From assembly GCA_945910005.1 (NCBI GenBank), contig CAMDTW010000642.1, forward strand, positions 1,116,001-1,180,000: 64,000 bases of DNA, written 5' to 3'. Position 1 is the first letter of the stretch. Each line of letters starts with the position of its first letter. Shown in pieces: positions 52,301-61,054 of this stretch. A program made the position numbers and the translations under genes. The notes beneath the pieces were generated by a model that saw nothing but the letters and a program-made list of their open reading frames with translations, was not told the origin of the DNA and did not search any database. Source of the DNA: Isoperla grammatica (taxonomy: Eukaryota > Arthropoda > Insecta > Plecoptera > Perlodidae).

Positions 52301-55300
52301 TATATGTCACTGACTAAGCGCAGGGTTTATCAAGTACAGTCCCCGTCACAAGCGAGGAAACGTGCGTTGTCCTCATTCGTTGCATTTAGTGGCTTCTATG
52401 TCACTGACTTAGCGCAGGGTTTATCAAGTACAGTCACCGTCACAAGCGAGGAATTATGCGTTATCCTGATACGTTGCATGTAGTGGCTTCTATGTCACTG
52501 ACTTAGCGCAGGGTTTATCAAGTACAGTCACCGTCACAATAGAGGAAACATGCGTTGTCCTGATATGTTGCATGAAGTGGCTTCTATGTCACTGACTAAG
52601 CGCAGGGTTTATCAAGTACAGTCACCGCCACAAGCAAGGAAACATGCGTTGTCCTGATACGTTGCATGTAGTGGCTTTTATGTCACTGACTAAGCGCAGG
52701 GTTTATCAAGTACAGTCACCGTCACAAGCAAGGAAACATGCGTTGTCCTCATATGTTGCATGAAGTGGCTTCTATGTCACTGACTTAGCGCAGGGTTTAT
52801 TGAGTACAGTCACCGTCACAAGCAAGGAAACATGCGTTGTCCTGATACGTTGCATGTAGTGGCTTCTATGTCACTGACTAAGCGCAGGGTTTATCAAGTA
52901 CAGTCACCGTCACAAGCAAGGAAACATGCGTTGTCCTGATATGTTGCATGAAGTAGCTTCTAAGTCACTGACTTAGCGCAGGGTTTATCAAGTACAGTCA
53001 CCGTCACAATAGAGGAAACATGCGTTGTCCTGATATGTTGCATGAAGTGGCTTCTATGTCACTGACTTTGCGCAGGGTTTATCAAGTACAGTCACCGTCA
53101 CAAGAAAGAAAACATGCGTTGTCCTCATAAGTTGCATGTAGTGGCTTCTATGTCACTGACTTAGCGCAGGGTTTATCAAGTACAGTCACCGTCACAAGCA
53201 AGGAAACATGCGTTGTCCTGATATGTTGCATGTTGTGGCTTCTATGTCACTGACTTAGCGCAGGGTTTATCAAGTACAGTCGCCGTCACAATAGAGGAAT
53301 AATGGGTTGTCCTGATATGATGCATGAAGTGGCTTCTATGTCACTGACTTAGCGCAGGGTTTATCAAGTACAGTCACCGTCACAATAGAGGAAACATGCG
53401 TTGTCCTGATATGTTGCATGTAGTGGCTTTCATGTCACTGACTTAGCGCAGGGTTTATCAAGTACAGTCACCGTCACATGCAAGGAAACATGCGTTGTCC
53501 TGATATGTTGCATGTAGTGGCTTCTATGTCACCTACTTAGCGCAGGGTTTATCAAGTACAGTCACCGTCACACTAGAGAAAACATGCGTTGTCCTGATAC
53601 GTTGCATGTAGTGGCTTTCATGTCACTGACTTAGCGCAGGGTTTATCAAGTTCAGTCACCGTCACAAGCGAGGAAACATGCGTTGTTCTGATATGTTGCA
53701 TGTAGTGGCTTCTATTTCACTGACTTAGCCCAGGGTTTATCAAGTACAGTCACCGTCACAATAGAGGAAACATGCGTCGTCCTGATACGTTCTATGTAGT
53801 GGCTTCTATGTAACTGACTTAGTGCAGGGTTTATCAAGTACAGTCACCGTCACAAGCAAGTAAACATGCGTTGTGCTGATACGTTGCATGTAGTGGCTTT
53901 CATGTCACTGACTTAGCGCAGGGTTTATCAAGTACAGTCACCGTCACAATAGAGGAAACATGCGTTGTCCTGATATGTTGCATGTAGTGGCTTCTATGTC
54001 ATTGACTTAGCGCAGGGTTTATCAAGTACAGTCACCGTCACAAGCGAGGTAACATGCGTTGTCCTCATACGTTGCATGTAGTGGCTTCTGTGTCACTGAC
54101 TTAGCGCAGGGTTTATCAAGTAAAGTCACCGTCACAAGCGAGGAAACATGCGTTGTCCTGATATGTTGCATGAAGTTGCTTCTATGTCACTGACTTAGCG
54201 CAGGGTTTATCAAGTACAGTCCCTGTCACAAGCGAGGAAACATGCGTTGTCCTCATTCGTTGCATTTAGTGGCTTCTATGTCACTGACTTAGCGCAGGGT
54301 TTATCAAGTACAGTCTCCGTCACAAGCGAGGAAACATGCGTTATCCTGATACGTTGCATGTAGTGGCTTCTATGTCACTGACTTAGCGCAGGGTTTATCA
54401 AGTACAGTCACCGTCACAATAGAGGAAACATGCGTTGTCCTGATATGTTGCATGAAGTGGCTTCTATGTCACTGACTAAGCGCAGGGTTTATCAAGTACA
54501 GTCTCCGTCACAAGCAAGGAAACATGAGTTGTCCTGGTATGTTGCATGAAGTGTTTTCTATGTCACTGACTGAGCGCAGGGTTTATCAAGTACAGTCACC
54601 GCCACAAGCAAGGAAACATGCGTTGTCCTGATACGTTGCATGTAGTGGCTTCTATGTCACTGACTTAGCGCAGGGTTTATCAAGTACAGTCACCGTCACA
54701 AGCAAGGAAACATGCGTTGTCCTCATACGTTGCATGTAGTGGCTTCTATGTCACTGACTTAGCGCAGGGTTTATCAAGTACAGTCACCGTCACAAGCGAG
54801 GAAACATGCGTTGTCCTGATACGTTGCATGTAGTGGCTTCTATGTCACTGACATAGCGCAGGTTTTATCAAGTACAGTCACCGTCACAAGCGAGGAAACA
54901 TTCGTTGTCCTGATATGTTGCATTAAGTGGCTTATAAGTCACTGACTTAGTGCAGGGTTTATCAAGTACAGTCAACGTCACAAGCGAGAAAACATGCGTT
55001 GTCCTGATACGTTGCATGTAGTGGCTTTCATGTCACTGACTTAGCGCAGGGTTTATCAAGTACAGTCACCGTCACAAGCGACGAAACATGCGTTGTCGTC
55101 ATATGTTGCATGTAGTGGCTTTCATGTCACTGACTTAGCGCAGGGTTTATCAAGTTCAGTCACCGTCACAACCAAGGAAACATGCGTTGTCCTGACACGT
55201 TGCATGTAGTGGCTTCTATAACACTGACTTAGCGCAGGGTTAATCAAGTACAGTCACCGTCACAAGCGAGGAAACATGCGTTGTCCTCATACGTTGCAAG

Positions 55301-55322
55301 TAGTGGCCTTCATGTCACTGAC
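49308..55322 (+). repeat. HOR unit 6, 6,015 bp
   Basis: About 64 monomers: anchor 49,308, AATAGACAAAAC 50,282, GCGTCGTCC 51,518 and 53,774, ATTCG 54,900. The section with the second ATTCG, second TTAGGGC and GTTTTGTCAA is absent; the sequence jumps at about 51.2 kb from the AATAGACAAAAC section to the GCGTCGTCC section. TAGAGTAAC is also missing near 53.0 kb, where AATAGAGGAAAC stands instead. The first 974 bp are nearly identical to the start of unit 7. No gene is present. Confidence 0.83.
51110..51330 (+). repeat. HOR junction with duplicated dimer
   Basis: The CCTGCGTTGTTCTG monomer occurs twice 188 bp apart (51,0 region: 50,951 and 51,139). It is then followed by GTTACAAGCGAGGAAAAATG, a rare variant otherwise seen at about 32,535, and then by the ACTAGAG monomer. 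In units 2 to 4 the CCTGCG monomer leads on to the ATTCG section. This is therefore a recombination junction between two distant parts of the HOR. Confidence 0.7.
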
Positions 55323-58300
55323 TTAGGGCAGGGTTGATCAAGTACAGTCACCGTCACAAGCAAGAAAACATGCGTTGTCCTCATATGTTGCATGTAGTTG
55401 CTTCTATGTCACTGACTTAGCGCAGGGTTTATCAAGTACAGTCACCGTCACAAGCAAGGAAACATGCGTTGTCCTGATATGTTGCATGTAGTGGCTTCTA
55501 TGTCACTGACTTAGCGCAGGGTTTATCAAGTACAGTCACCGTCACAAGCAAGGAAACATGAGTTGTCCTGATATGTTGCATTTAGTGGCTTCTATGTCAC
55601 TGACTTAGCGCAAGAATTATCAAGTACAGTCACAGTCACAAGCAAGGAAACATGCGTTGTCCTCATACGTTGCATGTAGTGGCTTTCATGTCACTGACTT
55701 AGCGCAGGGTTTATCAAGTACAGTCACCGTCACAAGCAAGAAAACAAGCGTTGTCCTCATACGTTGCATGAAGTGGCTTCTATGTCACTGATTTGGCGCA
55801 GGGTTTATCAACTACAGTCACCGTCACAAGCAAGGAAACATGCGTTGTCCTGATACGTTGCATGTAGTGGCTTCTATGTCACTGACTTAGCGCAGGGTTA
55901 ATCAAGTACAGTCACCGTCACAAGCAAGGAAACATGCGTTGTCCTCATACGTTGCATGTAGTGGCTTTCATGTCACTGACTTAGCGCAGGGTTTATCAAG
56001 TACAGTCACCGTCACAAGCAAGTAAACATGCGTTGTCCTCATACGTTGCATGTTGTTGCTTTCATGTCTCTTACTTAGCGCAGGGTTTATCAAGTACAGT
56101 CACCGTCACAATAGAGAAAACATGCGTTGTCCTAATACGTTGCATGTAGTGGCTTTCATGTCACTGACTTAGCGCAGGGTTTATCAAGTACAGTCACCGT
56201 CACAAGCGAGGAAACATGCGTTGTTCTGATATGTTGCATGTAGTGGCTTCTATTCACTGACTTAGCCCAGGGTTTATCAAGTACAGTCACCGTCACAATA
56301 GACAAAACATGCGTTGTCCTGATACGTTGCATGTAGTAGCTTCTATGTCACTGACTTGGCGCAGGGTTTATCAAGTACAGTCACCGTCACAAGCAAGTAA
56401 ACATGCGTTGTGCTGATACGTTGCATGTAATGGCTTTCATGTCACTGACTTAGCGCAGGGTTTATCAAGTACAGTCACCGTCACAAGCAAGGAAACATGC
56501 GTTGTCCTGATACGTTGCATGTAGTGGCTTCTATGTCACTGACATAGTGCAGGGTTTATCAAGTACAGTCACCGTCACAAGCAAGGAAACATGCGTTGTC
56601 CTGATACGTTGCATGTAGTGGCTTCTATGTCACTGACTTAGCGCAGGGTTTATCAAGTACAGTCACCGTCACAAGCAAGGAAACATGCGTTGTCCTGATA
56701 TGTTGCATGTAGTGGCTTCTATGTCACCTATTTAGCGCAGGGTTTATCAAGTACAGTCACCGTCACACTAGAGAAAACATGCGTTGTCCTGATACGTTGC
56801 ATGTAGTGGCTTTCATGTCACTGACTTAGCGCAGGGTTTATCAAGTTCAGTCACCGTCACAAGCGAGGAAACATGCGTTGTTCTGATATGTTGCATGTAG
56901 TGGCTTCTATTTCACTGACTTAGCCCAGGGTTTATCAAGTACAGTCACCGTCACAATAGAGGAAACATGCGTCGTCCTGATACGTTCTATGTAGTGGCTT
57001 CTATGTAACTGACTTAGTGCAGGGTTTATCAAGTACAGTCACCGTCACAAGCAAGTAAACATGCGTTGTGCTGATACGTTGCATGTAGTGGCTTTCATGT
57101 CACTGACTTAGCGCAGGGTTTATCAAGTACAGTCACCTTCACATGCAAGGAAACATGCGTTGTCCTCATACGTTGCAGGTAGTGGCTTCTATGTCACTGA
57201 CTTAGCGCAGATTTTATCAAGTACAGTCACCGTCACAAGCAAGGAAACATGCGTTGTCCTGATATGTTGCATGTAGTGGCTTCTATGTCACTGACTTAGC
57301 GCAGGGTTTATCAAGTACAGTCACCGTCGCAAGCAAGGAAACGTGCGTTGTCCTGATATGTTGCATGTAGTGGCTTCTATGTCATTGACTTAGCGCAGGG
57401 TTTATCAAGTACAGTCACCGTCACAAGCGAGGAAACATGCGTTGTCCTCATACGTTGCATGTAGTGGCTTCTGTGTCACTGACTTAGCGCAGGGTTTATC
57501 AAGTACAGTCCCCGTCACAAGCGAGGAAACATGCGTTGTCCTCATTCGTTGCATTTAGTGGCTTCTATGTCACTGACTTAGCGCAGGGTTTATCAAGTAC
57601 AGTCACCGTCACAAGCGAGGAAACATGCGTTATCCTGATACGTTGCATGTAGTGGCTTCTATGTCACTGACTTAGCGCAGGGTTTATCAAGTACAGTCAC
57701 CGTCACAATAGAGAAAACATGCGTTGTCCTGATATGTTGCATGAAGTGGCTTCTATGTCACTGACTAAGCGCAGGGTTTATCAAGTACAGTCACCGCCAC
57801 AAGCAAGGAAACATGCGTTGTCCTGATACGTTGCATGTAGTGGCTTATATGTCACTGACTAAGCGCAGGGTTTATCAAGTACAGTCCCCGTCACAAGCGA
57901 GGAAACGTGCGTTGTCCTCATTCGTTGCATTTAGTGGCTTCTATGTCACTGACTTAGCGCAGGGTTTATCAAGTACAGTCACCGTCACAAGCGAGGAATT
58001 ATGCGTTATCCTGATACGTTGCATGTAGTGGCTTCTATGTCACTGACTTAGCGCAGGGTTTATCAAGTACAGTCACCGTCACAATAGAGGAAACATGCGT
58101 TGTCCTGATATGTTGCATGAAGTGGCTTCTATGTCACTGACTAAGCGCAGGGTTTATCAAGTACAGTCACCGCCACAAGCAAGGAAACATGCGTTGTCCT
58201 GATACGTTGCATGTAGTGGCTTTTATGTCACTGACTAAGCGCAGGGTTTATCAAGTACAGTCACCGTCACAAGCAAGGAAACATGCGTTGTCCTCATATG

Positions 58301-61054
58301 TTGCATGAAGTGGCTTCTATGTCACTGACTTAGCGCAGGGTTTATTGAGTACAGTCACCGTCACAAGCAAGGAAACATGCGTTGTCCTGATACGTTGCAT
58401 GTAGTGGCTTCTATGTCACTGACTAAGCGCAGGGTTTATCAAGTACAGTCACCGTCACAAGCAAGGAAACATGCGTTGTCCTGATATGTTGCATGAAGTA
58501 GCTTCTAAGTCACTGACTTAGCGCAGGGTTTATCAAGTACAGTCACCCTCACAATAGAGTAACATGCGTTATCCTCATACGTTGCATGTAGTGGCTTCTA
58601 TGTCACTGACTTAGCGCAGGGTTTATCAAGTACAGTCACCGTCACAAGCAAGGAAACATGCGTTGTCCTGATATGTTGCATGAAGTGGCTTCTATGTCAC
58701 TGACTTTGCGCAGGGTTTATCAAGTACAGTCACCGTCACAAGCAAGAAAACATGCGTTGTCCTCATAAGTTGCATGTAGTGGCTTCTATGTCACTGACTT
58801 AGCGCAGGGTTTATCAAGTACAGTCACCGTCACAAGCAAGGAAACATGCGTTGTCCTGATATGTTGCATGTTGTGGCTTCTATGTCACTGACTTAGCGCA
58901 GGGTTTATCAAGTACAGTCGCCGTCACAATAGAGGAAACATGGGTTGTCCTGATATGATGCATGAAGTGGCTTCTATGTCACTGACTTAGCGCAGGGTTT
59001 ATCAAGTACAGTCACCGTCACAATAGAGGAAACATGCGTTGTCCTGATATGTTGCATGTAGTGGCTTTCATGTCACTGACTTAGCGCAGGGTTTATCAAG
59101 TACAGTCACCGTCACATGCAAGGAAACATGCGTTGTCCTGATATGTTGCATGTAGTGGCTTCTATGTCACCTACTTAGCGCAGGGTTTATCAAGTACAGT
59201 CACCGTCACACTAGAGAAAACATGCGTTGTCCTGATACGTTGCATGTAGTGGCTTTCATGTCACTGACTTAGCGCAGGGTTTATCAAGTTCAGTCACCGT
59301 CACAAGCGAGGAAACATGCGTTGTTCTGATATGTTGCATGTAGTGGCTTCTATTTCACTGACTTAGCCCAGGGTTTATCAAGTACAGTCACCGTCACAAT
59401 AGAGGAAACATGCGTCGTCCTGATACGTTCTATGTAGTGGCTTCTATGTAACTGACTTAGTGCAGGGTTTATCAAGTACAGTCACCGTCACAAGCAAGTA
59501 AACATGCGTTGTGCTGATACGTTGCATGTAGTGGCTTTCATGTCACTGACTTAGCGCAGGGTTTATCAAGTACAGTCACCTTCACATGCAAGGAAACATG
59601 CGTTGTCCTCATACGTTGCAGGTACTGGCTTCTATGTCACTGACTTAGCGCAGAGTTTATCAAGTACAGTCACCGTCACAAGCAAGGAAACATGCGTTGT
59701 CCTGATATGTTGTATGTAGTGGCTTCTATGTCACTGACTTAGCGCAGGGTTTATCAAGTACAGTCACCGTCGCAAGCAAGGAAACGTGCGTTGTCCTGAT
59801 ATGTTGCATGTAGTGGCTTCTATGTCATTGACTTAGCGCAGGGTTTATCAAGTACAGTCACCGTCACAAGCGAGGTAACATGCGTTGTCCTCATACGTTG
59901 CATGTAGTGGCTTCTGTGTCACTGACTTAGCGCAGGGTTTATCAAGTACAGTCACCGTCACAAGCGAGGAAACATGCGTTGTCCTGATATGTTGCATGAA
60001 GTTGCTTCTATGTCACTTACTTAGCGCAGGGTTTATCAAGTACAGTCCCCGTCACAAGCGAGGAAACATGCGTTGTCCTCATTCGTTGCATTTAGTGGCT
60101 TCTATGTCACTGACTTAGCGCAGGGTTTATCAAGTACAGTCTCCGTCACAAGCGAGGAAACATGCGTTATCCTGATACGTTGCATGTAGTGGCTTCTATG
60201 TCACTGACTTAGCGCAGGGTTTATCAAGTACAGTCACCGTCACAATAGAGGAAACATGCGTTGTCCTGATATGTTGCATGAAGTGGCTTCTATGTCACTG
60301 ACTAAGCGCAGGGTTTATCAAGTACAGTCTCCGTCACAAGCAAGGAAACATGAGTTGTCCTGGTATGTTGCATGAAGTGGCTTCTATGTCACTGACTGAG
60401 CGCAGGGTTTATCAAGTACAGTCACCGCCACAAGCAAGGAAACATGCGTTGTCCTGATACGTTGCATGTAGTGGCTTCTATGTCACTGACTAAGCGCAGG
60501 GTTTATCAAGTACAGTCACCGTCACAAGCGAGGAAACATGCGTTGTCCTGATACGTTGCATGTAGTGGCTTCTATGTCACTGACATAGCGCAGGTTTTAT
60601 CAAGTACAGTCACCGTCACAAGCGAGGAAACATTCGTTGTCCTGATATGTTGCATTAAGTGGCTTATAAGTCACTGACTTAGTGCAGGGTTTATCAAGTA
60701 CAGTCAACGTCACAAGCGAGAAAACATGCGTTGTCCTGATACGTTGCATGTAGTGGCTTTCATGTCACTGACTTAGCGCAGGGTTTATCAAGTACAGTCA
60801 CCGTCACAAGCGACGAAACATGCGTTGTCGTCATATGTTGCATGTAGTGGCTTTCATGTCACTGACTTAGCGCAGGGTTTATCAAGTTCAGTCACCGTCA
60901 CAACCAAGGAAACATGCGTTGTCCTGACACGTTGCATGTAGTGGCTTCTAAAACACTGACTTAGCGCAGGGTTAATCAAGTACAGTCACCGTCACAAGCG
61001 AGGAAACATGCGTTGTCCTCATACGTTGCAAGTAGTGGCCTTCATGTCACTGAC
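55323..61054 (+). repeat. HOR unit 7, 5,732 bp
   Basis: About 61 monomers: anchor 55,323, AATAGACAAAAC 56,297, GCGTCGTCC 56,969 and 59,412, TAGAGTAAC 58,555, ATTCG 60,632. Like unit 6 it lacks the second ATTCG/TTAGGGC/GTTTTGTCAA section, but the junction differs: it lies near 56.54-56.73 kb, with ACATAGTGCAGGG followed two monomers later by CACCTATTTAGCGC. From about 56.7 kb it copies 33.0-36.8 kb with a 23,666-bp shift. No gene is present. Confidence 0.83.
56530..56735 (+). repeat. HOR junction in unit 7
   Basis: The array passes from the AATAGACAAAAC section to the section preceding GCGTCGTCC within two or three monomers; the distance between these markers is 672 bp here. The private ACATAGTGCAGGG at about 56,542 marks the left side. 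The CACCTATTTAGCGC monomer, otherwise seen near 32,966, marks the right side. The junction keeps 94-bp phase. Confidence 0.7.

Noticed and set aside
59885..60118. Small 77-codon open frame as a gene
   Set aside because: It starts with TTG inside a monomer and exists because a point change (ACTTACTTAGC near 60,016) and local variants remove a repeat stop. It is otherwise the same satellite translated in shifting frames.
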